Below, in pieces: positions 1 to 6,039 of a DNA stretch of 6,501 bases. The position numbers and the translations under genes are program-made. The notes below the pieces were generated by a model. It was given only the letters and a program-made list of their open reading frames with translations. It was not told where the DNA came from and made no database searches. The DNA comes from CBDCWA01 sp046048295 (GTDB lineage: Bacteria; Pseudomonadota; Alphaproteobacteria; Rhizobiales; Hyphomicrobiaceae): assembly GCA_046048295.1 (NCBI GenBank), contig JBJOGJ010000220.1, positions 1 through 6,501 on the forward strand, read 5' to 3'. Position 1 is the first letter of the stretch, and every line of letters begins with the position of its first letter.

Positions 1-159
1 CAAAGCGGCAGCCTGAATAAAAACTTGATGGATCGGAGACTCTCTTAGATCAGGACCTCAACTGTCCGAAAAACTCTGACGATGGACAGACACCCCCCTC
101 TCCGCCAAAATTGCCATTATCTCCTGAGCTTTCCCGTTATTCCGGCGCCGCCAGCAGTA

Positions 160-756
160 TTACTCACCGGCGAGTTCTGACACTTGGGTATCCGAGCCAG
201 GGAACTTCGAGTGGATAGCCGCCTTCAGCATATCCACCTGGCCGGCGGGTGCATGCAGCGTGACAAGACCCAGCTCCACGGCATCCACGCCGGAAATGCG
301 CCCGGAGACAAGCGCGCGGACGACCGGGCGTTCCGTGACAAGCAGTACTGTTCCGCTTGCCTGCGCTGCTGCGTGCACTGTGACCTTGGCGCCCTTCTCC
401 GTGGACGTGACATTGGTCCACAGCATCGGTCCCTGATAAAGGATAGTTACACCAAGGGGCGCAGGCGTGTCGCCGACGAGCGTTCTTGCAAACTGCGTGA
501 GTTCGGCGCTGGTCCGGTGGAATGCGAGTGGGCCGGAAGCCTTCTCCTCGATCGCATCTAGCCGGCCGGCGCTCTTCGCAGCCTGGATGGAGCCATGAAG
601 TTTTCGCGTTTCGGGGTACAGCCAACTGATGTAAGCGCGCTGTACCGCAAGCCCGATCAGGCCACCGCCGTCCATACCGCAAGCGACAGCCGGCCGCGGC
701 ACTGCTGCGCACGCAACGAATGCCAGAGCGCATACTCCGATCTTGAATGTTCGCAT
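160..756 (-). CDS. Secreted small protein of unknown function
   Basis: I do not recognise a family. With the start at 756 the product is 198 residues. Residues 1-25 look like a Sec signal peptide: MRTFK, then a hydrophobic core, then an Ala-Val-Ala site just before Cys26. The mature protein would begin CGMDGGG. The Ala-x-Ala site fits signal peptidase I; the first mature Cys could suggest a lipoprotein, but the lipobox (AVAC) is poor. The rest (about 170 residues) has no membrane segment and looks soluble: a helical first half, then alternating hydrophobic residues around 101-170 that suggest beta strands. The start was chosen because GGAAGG lies 7 bases upstream of the ATG at 754-756; an in-frame ATG 10 codons earlier would put a charged, Cys-containing stretch before the signal peptide. 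It is transcribed divergently from the hydrolase gene. Periplasmic location is inferred; function is unknown. Confidence 0.72.
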   Translation of the reverse strand: MRTFKIGVCALAFVACAAVPRPAVACGMDGGGLIGLAVQRAYISWLYPETRKLHGSIQAAKSAGRLDAIEEKASGPLAFHRTSAELTQFARTLVGDTPAPLGVTILYQGPMLWTNVTSTEKGAKVTVHAAAQASGTVLLVTERPVVRALVSGRISGVDAVELGLVTLHAPAGQVDMLKAAIHSKFPGSDTQVSELAGE

Positions 757-1103
757 TGCCCGACCTTCCGCGCAGAGTGTCGGCATGCTGGCACCGACGT
801 AGAACCGGCAGACTCCATGACTGCGCCAACATCTCGATTTCCCATGAAAGCATGGCTACGGTCTCGGAACAACCGTCGGAATTCGACATTATCCGTAGCG
901 GCAATTTTCCGGTCCACGCCCGTTTACCCGCGGGGCTTTGCCGAAAATGGGATGACCAGCATGCTCCCGAGCCCCGGATTTGACCTGGAGATTTCCGTCT
1001 CTCATTCCAGCTGTTTTCGACTTTTGCAGCCGCGCAAATTTGATAGGCTGATTTCCGCAACCACATTTACAAGCGAACCCATCGAACAGGAGAGATGTAG
1101 GGC
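757..1103. promoter_or_regulatory. Divergent intergenic region, 347 bases
   Basis: This gap separates the minus-strand secreted-protein gene from the plus-strand hydrolase gene, so it should carry promoters for both. No ORF here has convincing protein character. Visible elements on the hydrolase side are an 8-base palindrome CAAATTTG (1035-1042), a TTGATA that could be a -35 box (1040-1045), and a CATTTA 18 bases further on (1064-1069), which is a poor -10 match. The stretch from about 1010 to 1070 is clearly more AT-rich than its surroundings. On the other side I see only the ribosome binding site at the gene start and no credible -35/-10 pair. Promoter calls here are weak inference. Confidence 0.4.
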
Positions 1104-1814
1104 ATGGAACGCGTATGGGATCGGTTTCTCACGGAACAGGACAGGGAACACGTCGGGACCCGGGGCGATCGCAGGATCGGGTTCGGACGGCGGCCCGCCG
1201 TCCTCAACATCGACCTATACCGGGGCGTGTTCGGTGACGAGAACCTGCCGATCATGGAAGGAACGAAACTATGGCCGGGCTACTGCGGGCCCGCCAGTTG
1301 GCAGTCCGTTCCGCACATTCAGAAACTCCACGCAGCCGCCCGGGCCGTGGGCATTCCCGTCATCCATGTGACGGGCCTCTCGCTGGAAGAATCCGGCGTT
1401 CCCGGATGGAGTGAAGCGATCCACGGCACTGCGCGCAAGCAACCGACCGACGCCGGTGCACGCCAGCGCCATACGCGGCGATATGATATCATTGATGAGG
1501 TCGCACCGATCCCCGGCGAGGTCGTACTCAGGAAGACGGCACCGAGTGCGTTCAACGGCACACCGCTGCTGGGCGAGTTGAACCGCCTCGGCATCGACAC
1601 GCTGTTGGTTGCCGGCGAAAGCACAAGTGGCTGCGTTCGAGCAAGTGTCATCGATGCAGCAAGCTTTCGCTTCAAGGTGCAAGTCGTCGAGGAATGTGTG
1701 TTCGATCGCCACGAGGCATGCCACGCCATCAACCTTTTCGATATGCACCAGAAGTACGCGGACGTGATTTCGATCGACACCGCACTGGAACGCATCGCCG
1801 CTTACGAAAAGTAG
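1104..1814 (+). CDS. Isochorismatase-family cysteine hydrolase, N-carbamoylsarcosine/maleamate amidohydrolase-like
   Basis: A 236-residue cytoplasmic hydrolase of the isochorismatase-like fold. The three expected catalytic residues are visible: Asp37 in AVLNIDLYRGVFGD, Lys144 in VVLRKTAPSAFNGT, and nucleophile Cys177 in GESTSGCVRASVIDA. The GFGRRPAVL lead-in, the TSGCVRASVIDA block and the late HEACHAINLFDMHQKYADVIS block match the subgroup containing N-carbamoylsarcosine amidase and maleamate amidohydrolase better than nicotinamidase or isochorismatase. The expected reaction is hydrolysis of a C-N amide or carbamoyl bond through a Cys thioester, releasing ammonia; the substrate cannot be read from sequence. 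The start is fixed: an in-frame TAG lies at 1098-1100, and AGGAGA sits 10 bases before the ATG. Length is normal for the family. A DASS transporter follows 139 bases downstream, suggesting transport of its substrate or product. Confidence 0.9.
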   Translation: MERVWDRFLTEQDREHVGTRGDRRIGFGRRPAVLNIDLYRGVFGDENLPIMEGTKLWPGYCGPASWQSVPHIQKLHAAARAVGIPVIHVTGLSLEESGVPGWSEAIHGTARKQPTDAGARQRHTRRYDIIDEVAPIPGEVVLRKTAPSAFNGTPLLGELNRLGIDTLLVAGESTSGCVRASVIDAASFRFKVQVVEECVFDRHEACHAINLFDMHQKYADVISIDTALERIAAYEK

Positions 1815-1900
1815 CAAGGATCGGACCCTGGCAGGAGAGAGCGCGGCAATCGTCATGTAATGGATGTGGGTGCCTGTTGACCGGAATCAAGGCGGGGCAA

Positions 1901-1957
1901 ATGAAGCTTGTGCGAGGTCCCTGCACTCCCATGTCACAGGTCCGGATCCAGCAATGA
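1901..1957 (+). CDS. Possible 18-residue leader ORF coupled to the transporter start
   Basis: ATG at 1901 opens an 18-codon frame (MKLVRGPCTPMSQVRIQQ) ending at TGA 1955-1957. That stop overlaps the transporter ATG at 1954 as ATGA, the classic geometry for translational coupling. AAGG at 1889-1892 followed by CGGGG gives a moderate ribosome binding site 8 bases before the ATG. The transporter's own site is weak, so coupling would make sense. The peptide resembles nothing I know, and so short an ORF can arise by chance. If the transporter instead starts at 1864, this is only a shadow frame. Confidence 0.22.
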   Translation: MKLVRGPCTPMSQVRIQQ

Positions 1958-3420
1958 CGCCATCGAGACCCTACCTGTCCGCTCTGCTCATCGCCGCGGC
2001 CGTACTCGCGATGTTCGCTCCTGCACCGGAGGGCCTATCGACAACGGGTTGGCGCGCCGGCGTCCTGGCAATTCTGATGGCATCCCTGTGGATGACCGAA
2101 ACGCTTCCACTTGCCGCGACCGCACTCATTCCTCTTGTCATGTTTCCGCTTGCCGGAGTGGCGGAAATGGAGGCGGTGGCGCAATCCTATGCCCATCCGC
2201 TGATATTTCTATTTCTCGGCGGATTCATTCTCGCAGCCGGCATGAAGAAATGGCAGTTGCACAACTACGCCGCGCTGATTGCATTGCGCTGGTCGGGCTC
2301 CAGGCCTGACCTGCAAATCCTCGCGATCATGTCGGCAGCAGCATTTCTCAGCCTTTGGATCAGTAACACCGCGACCGCGATGGTGATGATGCCAATCGGG
2401 CTGTCCATGATCGCCGCCGCAGAAGAAGGGTTGCCCGCAAATGAAGGCGGCGATGCGGAAAGTCATGACATCCCGGACAGCACACCGAACTCTTCTCAGT
2501 TCGGAAGCGCCCTCATGCTCGGCATCGCGTTCGCAGCGACGATCGGGGGAATGGGCAGTCTTATCGGCACGCCACCGAATGCCTTCTTTGCAGCCTTCGT
2601 CCAGAACAACTACGGGGTGACGATCGGCTTCGCGCAATGGATGCTGGTCGGCATTCCGCTCGTTCTGGTGCTCATCCCGATGACATGGCTGATGCTGACC
2701 CGTGTTTCATTTACAATGCCTGCCTCCATTCATTCCGCAGCGGGCGCCGACCGAAAACTGCCGGCTCTTTCGCGCGACCAAAAAGTCGTAGCAATTGTAC
2801 TCTGCGCGACGGCGCTTTCCTGGGTCACACGGCCACTCATCGCCGATCGGTTTGCCATGCCGGGGCTAAGTGATTCTGGCATCGCCATGGCAGGAGCGCT
2901 CGCCCTGTTCCTGCTGCCGGCCAGAGGCGAAGGGCGGCAGGCGCTCCTGGACTGGGACGATGTCAAGACCATCCGGTGGGATGTCTTGATCCTGTTCGGC
3001 GGCGGACTGGCGCTGGCCGATGGGATCCGCGTCAGCGGGTTGGCCGAATGGATCGGCGCTGCGATCAGCCAATTCAGGGGAATGCCGTTGCCGCTTCTCG
3101 TGCTCATAACCATGACAGTAGTCGTCTACCTCGGAGAGCTTGCCAGCAATACCGCCATGGCTGCCGTGTTCCTGCCAGTCGCTGCGGCCGGTGCGGCGGG
3201 CCTTGGAGTAGCGCCGCTCGAACTCCTGCTGCCGGTCGCGCTCGCTGCATCGCTGGGCTTCATGCTTCCGGTCGCAACGCCGCCCAATGCCATTGTATAC
3301 GGATCTGGCGCCGTCACAGCACGACAAATGCTGCGCGCAGGCGCATTGCTCGACGTTATCTCGATACTGGTGGTGTTCGCGATCGCCTTGACGCTCGGGC
3401 CGCTTGTAATCCCGATCTGA
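1954..3420 (+). CDS. DASS/SLC13-family anion transporter (dicarboxylate, citrate or sulfate type)
   Basis: A 488-residue inner-membrane carrier with about a dozen hydrophobic segments and re-entrant hairpins, from residue 8 to the C-terminus at 488. Family hallmarks are in order: first SNT motif (137-139, WISNTATAMVMMP), first TPPN loop (GTPPN, 205-209), GGGLALADGI (351-358), second SNT motif (398-400, ELASNTAMAA) and second TPPN (442-445). The stretch at 432-448 fits the Na+:sulfate/dicarboxylate symporter signature. These paired motifs bind Na+ and the carboxylate in known DASS structures, so Na+-coupled anion uptake is likely. The substrate is undetermined. A hydrophilic loop rich in Glu, Asp and Ser lies near 157-183. 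The start is uncertain: ATG 1954 begins directly before the first helix but has a weak ribosome binding site, whereas ATG 1864 in the same frame would add 30 polar residues atypical of the family. It lies 139 bases after the hydrolase and may share its transcript. Confidence 0.9.
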   Translation: MTPSRPYLSALLIAAAVLAMFAPAPEGLSTTGWRAGVLAILMASLWMTETLPLAATALIPLVMFPLAGVAEMEAVAQSYAHPLIFLFLGGFILAAGMKKWQLHNYAALIALRWSGSRPDLQILAIMSAAAFLSLWISNTATAMVMMPIGLSMIAAAEEGLPANEGGDAESHDIPDSTPNSSQFGSALMLGIAFAATIGGMGSLIGTPPNAFFAAFVQNNYGVTIGFAQWMLVGIPLVLVLIPMTWLMLTRVSFTMPASIHSAAGADRKLPALSRDQKVVAIVLCATALSWVTRPLIADRFAMPGLSDSGIAMAGALALFLLPARGEGRQALLDWDDVKTIRWDVLILFGGGLALADGIRVSGLAEWIGAAISQFRGMPLPLLVLITMTVVVYLGELASNTAMAAVFLPVAAAGAAGLGVAPLELLLPVALAASLGFMLPVATPPNAIVYGSGAVTARQMLRAGALLDVISILVVFAIALTLGPLVIPI

Positions 3421-3566
3421 GCGAGGACACGAAGTGGCCTGCGGCGAAGTTGACCAAGATCGCCGAAAAGCTGCCGGGCGTCGCCAACGATGGCATCTAG
3501 CTTGCCGAAAGCTTTGGGCCGATACTGGCCGAAGAACCAGCGGCGCAAGACAATCGGAGGCAGGCG

Positions 3567-4490
3567 ATGAAAGCAGCATATATCAACCGACATGGCGGGC
3601 CCGAGGTCTTCGAGTATGGCGAGTTCCCAGACCCGACAGCCGGCGATAGGGAGATCGTGGTCGATATTCATGCGGCCAGCGTGAACGCGGCGGACTGGAA
3701 GGTCCGCAAGGGACAGAACCTGCCGGACAAATCGTTTCCCTATGTGATGGGACGCGACTTCTCGGGCGTCGTCCATGGTATCGGTCCAGGTGCCGGAGAC
3801 TTCGCCCCCGGGGACGAGGTGTATGGCGTCCTCGACGAGGGGCACGAAGGGACCTATGCGGAGCGCGTGGCGATCAACCAGGCCATCGTGGCACGGAAGC
3901 CGGACGGGATCACTCATGCCGAAGCGGCGGCGCTCTCGCTGACCGGCCTTACCGCCATCGTCGCTATAGAGGACACTCTCAGGCTGGCACCCGGCGAGAC
4001 CATTCTCATCCAGGGGGGCGCAGGCGGAGTAGCAGGATTTGCGATCCAGCTTGCCAAGCATATCGGGGCACGGGTGATCACGACCGCAAGCCCGGGCAAC
4101 CATGCCTATGTGCAGAGTCTCGGCGCCGACGACGTCATCGACTACCACAGCTGCGACTTCCGCAACGCTGCCGGTCCGTGCGACGCAGTGTTCGATACCG
4201 TCGGGCGCGACGTTGCCATGCGCTCCTTCGATGTGCTGAAGCCTGGCGGCAGGCTCGCCTCCGTCGCCGCCGGGCGGGCCCCCCTGCAGCCGCCGCGACC
4301 CGATCTCACGTACCTGCGGCCGAAGGTCGGTCGGAGCCGGGCCCATCTCGAGCGGATCACCGAACTCGTCGCCAAAGGCGCGGTGCGCGCACCGACAATA
4401 GCCACGTACCAGCTTTGCGAGGCCGGAACCGCGCACAGCGTGAGCGAGAGCCGGCACCTGCAGGGAAAACTGGTGTTCACGATCCGCTGA
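3567..4490 (+). CDS. Zinc-independent NADP-dependent MDR oxidoreductase (quinone oxidoreductase-like)
   Basis: A 307-residue cytoplasmic medium-chain dehydrogenase/reductase. The N-terminal GroES-like domain (about 1-115) has MKAAYINRHGGPE, the VNAADWKVRKG block (39-49), MGRDFSGVV (61-69) and PGDEVYG (81-87). The Rossmann domain follows with the nucleotide-binding loop GGAGGVAG (150-157) and SLGADDVIDY (184-193). The C-terminus HLQGKLVFTIR is typical. The Cys/His ligands of catalytic and structural zinc are absent, which places it with NADPH:quinone reductases and enone reductases rather than alcohol dehydrogenases. The expected reaction is NADPH-dependent reduction of quinones or activated double bonds; the true substrate is unknown. 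The start is well supported: GGAGG (3556-3560) lies 6 bases before the ATG, and an in-frame TAG lies at 3498-3500. It is co-directional with the transporter after a 146-base gap. Length is slightly short but complete. Confidence 0.9.
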   Translation: MKAAYINRHGGPEVFEYGEFPDPTAGDREIVVDIHAASVNAADWKVRKGQNLPDKSFPYVMGRDFSGVVHGIGPGAGDFAPGDEVYGVLDEGHEGTYAERVAINQAIVARKPDGITHAEAAALSLTGLTAIVAIEDTLRLAPGETILIQGGAGGVAGFAIQLAKHIGARVITTASPGNHAYVQSLGADDVIDYHSCDFRNAAGPCDAVFDTVGRDVAMRSFDVLKPGGRLASVAAGRAPLQPPRPDLTYLRPKVGRSRAHLERITELVAKGAVRAPTIATYQLCEAGTAHSVSESRHLQGKLVFTIR

Positions 4491-4523
4491 CAGCCGCTTT
4501 CCGACGTTTCCGGAGCTGAATGC

Positions 4524-4533
4524 TTGCCGGCAA
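4524..4533. repeat. 10-base perfect palindrome TTGCCGGCAA
   Basis: Upstream of creD, 108 bases before its start and 34 bases after the MDR stop. It is perfectly self-complementary and shares the TTGC...GCAA arms with the dyads closer to creD. It may be an operator half of that array or a chance GC-rich palindrome. Confidence 0.3.
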
Positions 4534-4593
4534 TTACCATTAATTCTCCACGGGCTCCGCAGACGGGCACCTTGTCGCCACAATCGGCCAGTT

Positions 4594-4625
4594 ATTTGCA
4601 ACGACATTTACTTTGCATTGCAAAT
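4594..4625. promoter_or_regulatory. Nested dyads before creD, candidate operator
   Basis: Two perfect 8-base arms, ATTTGCAA (4594-4601) and TTGCAAAT (4618-4625), form an inverted repeat with a 16-base spacer. Inside it, a second dyad TTTGCA-T-TGCAAA (4612-4624) is an odd-centred 13-base palindrome. The outer right arm ends 2 bases before the AAAGGA ribosome binding site. A repressor bound here, or a hairpin in the mRNA, would directly affect creD expression. No clear -35/-10 pair was found alongside it. The symmetry is seen directly; the operator role is inference. The CreB box known from enterobacteria (paired TTCAC) is not present. Confidence 0.4.
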
Positions 4626-4640
4626 TAAAGGAACCAGGAA

Positions 4641-5987
4641 GTGGACACCATTTTCGACAGCCTCCGACGCCTTACAAACTCGCCGGCCTTCAAGTTCGTT
4701 CTGATCGGCATACTCATCCTCCTGCTCACCATTCCGCTTCTGTTCGCCTACCTGATGGTTGCCGAGCGCCAGAGCTACGCCAACCAGGCCCAGGGATCGG
4801 TTGGACAGATGTGGGGCCGATCCCAGACCATCCGTGGACCATTCATCGTAACACCGACGACGCGGACCGAGGATATCCGCACCAAGGACGGCGTGGAGAA
4901 GCGCGCCATCCGCGAGTATGCGGTCTTCCTGCCCGAGGATCTCAAGGTCAAGAGCGAGGTGAAATCGGAAATCCGCCAACGCGGAATATTCGAGGTGCCC
5001 GTGTACCGAAGCACGATCCGGTTCGAAGGCCGCTTCATAAAGCCGATCACGACGGTCTTCGAGCAGTCCGACATCACGGTCAAATGGGGTGAAGCGGTGC
5101 TGGTTCTGACACTCGACGACGTGCGCGGCATCAAACGGACGGCTGCGCTCACGATGGGCGGAGGGGCAACGCGCCAGTTCCGCGCCGGCACCGGGTCGGA
5201 TGGGTTCGGTCAGACGCCGGGAATCCACGTGCCGGTAAGCGAAAGCGAGGCCAAAGACGGCTTCCCGTTCTCATTCGAGTTGGCACTCAACGGGTCCAGC
5301 AAACTCCAGTTCGTCCCGGCCGGCGGCGAGACGGAGGTGAAGATCGCTTCCGACTGGCCCCACCCGAGTTTCTCGGGAGCCTTCCTGCCCGACGAACGCG
5401 AAATCTCGGATGCGGGCTTCACCGCAACCTGGCGCATTCCGAGGCTGGCACGCGGCGAGGGGCAGACCATGCGCTTTTCGCGGATCGGCAACATGATGGG
5501 CACAAAGAACTTCGGTGTCGACTTCTACCAGCCAGTGAAGTTCTATAGTCTCGCCGAGCGCGCACTCAAATACGCGGTCGGGTTCATCGCGGTCATTTTT
5601 CTTTCGGTGTTCGTGATGGAGATCCAGAACAGGAAGCGCGTGCACTGGATCCAGTACATGTTCGTCGGGCTGTCGCTGATCGTGTTCTACCTGGTGCTGA
5701 TCGGGACAGCAGAGCACATCGGGTTCGACCTCGGGTATCTCTGTGCCGCCGTAGCCACCAGCGCACTGATCGGCACTTATGTCGGGGCGGTGATGCGCTC
5801 GATGCAGCGTGGCGCTACGATCTTCGGCGTGGTCGCCGTGATCTACGCACTATTGTACCTGCTCCTGCGCGTCGAGGACTACGCCATGCTCATCGGGTCG
5901 CTCGCCGCCTTCGCGCTGCTCGCGGTAGCGATGTTCGCAACCAAGGACGTCGACTGGTCGCGGCCGAGCGAGAGCCGGCAGACGTGA
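4641..5987 (+). CDS. creD: CreD-family inner-membrane protein
   Basis: A 448-residue membrane protein with the CreD layout: one N-terminal transmembrane helix (about 16-40), a large periplasmic domain (about 41-305), then roughly five helices (about 311-327, 336-356, 362-385, 393-410, 413-433). Family blocks are clear: MWGRSQTIRGPFIVTP (57-72), FGVDFYQPVKFYSLAERALKY (291-311), EHIGFDLGY (358-366), LRVEDYAMLIGS (409-420) and the terminal VDW (437-439). Length is normal. In enterobacteria creD belongs to the CreBC two-component regulon and affects envelope properties and beta-lactam response; its biochemical role is unsettled. Here no creB or creC is in view. The start is GTG: an in-frame TAA at 4626-4628 rules out anything earlier, and AAAGGA (4627-4632) lies 8 bases upstream. 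It is probably monocistronic, with its own upstream region and a hairpin after the stop. Confidence 0.93.
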   Translation: MDTIFDSLRRLTNSPAFKFVLIGILILLLTIPLLFAYLMVAERQSYANQAQGSVGQMWGRSQTIRGPFIVTPTTRTEDIRTKDGVEKRAIREYAVFLPEDLKVKSEVKSEIRQRGIFEVPVYRSTIRFEGRFIKPITTVFEQSDITVKWGEAVLVLTLDDVRGIKRTAALTMGGGATRQFRAGTGSDGFGQTPGIHVPVSESEAKDGFPFSFELALNGSSKLQFVPAGGETEVKIASDWPHPSFSGAFLPDEREISDAGFTATWRIPRLARGEGQTMRFSRIGNMMGTKNFGVDFYQPVKFYSLAERALKYAVGFIAVIFLSVFVMEIQNRKRVHWIQYMFVGLSLIVFYLVLIGTAEHIGFDLGYLCAAVATSALIGTYVGAVMRSMQRGATIFGVVAVIYALLYLLLRVEDYAMLIGSLAAFALLAVAMFATKDVDWSRPSESRQT

Positions 5988-5995
5988 GCGAATTG

Positions 5996-6029
5996 GCCCC
6001 TCTCCCGGCGGTGCAGCAGGGAGAGGGGC
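5996..6029. terminator. Strong hairpin between convergent creD and htpX
   Basis: Perfect 11-base arms GCCCCTCTCCC (5996-6006) and GGGAGAGGGGC (6019-6029) enclose a 12-base loop. It lies 8 bases after the creD stop and 10 bases before the htpX stop, so it can serve both transcripts. Neither side carries a real T-run, so it is not a textbook intrinsic terminator. Similar CCCTCTCCC/GGGAGAGGG palindromes are common as dispersed intergenic elements in some GC-rich proteobacteria, so it may be one copy of a REP-like repeat acting as a transcript 3' end. Confidence 0.65.
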
Positions 6030-6039
6030 TCGCAAAAGA

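Noticed and set aside
62..89. CTGTCC/GGACAG inverted repeat as a terminator for the secreted-protein gene
   Set aside because: Only a 6-base stem with a 16-base loop, no T-run, and about 70 bases beyond the stop. The rest of 1-159 shows no other feature I can support.
95..103. CCCCTCTCC matching one arm of the 5996-6029 hairpin
   Set aside because: The complementary arm is missing nearby, and a 9-base low-complexity match is weak evidence for a second repeat copy.
61..120. Tiny minus-strand frame (MAILAERGVSVHRQSFSDS) after an AGGAGA
   Set aside because: Only 19 residues, with the ribosome binding site just 2 bases from the ATG. A passing likeness to transposase helices is too short to support.
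1075..1087. GAAC-N5-GAAC before the hydrolase, resembling an alphaproteobacterial SOS box
   Set aside because: The known LexA box in this group is GAAC-N7-GAAC; the spacer here is 5, and the right copy abuts the ribosome binding site of an enzyme gene with no DNA-repair link.
595..1371. 258-codon plus-strand frame across the divergent gap
   Set aside because: It runs antisense to the secreted-protein gene and out of frame into the hydrolase, is rich in Ser/Arg/Pro, and has no recognisable motif.
1864..1953. Longer transporter start at ATG 1864
   Set aside because: It would add 30 polar residues before the first helix, unlike the family, and has no ribosome binding site at a proper distance (an AGGAGAGAG lies over 20 bases upstream).
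3126..4607. 493-codon open frame on the minus strand
   Set aside because: It lies antisense to the MDR gene and the transporter end, has Arg/Pro/Gly-rich composition and no family resemblance, while the plus-strand genes have clear motifs. It is a GC-rich shadow frame.
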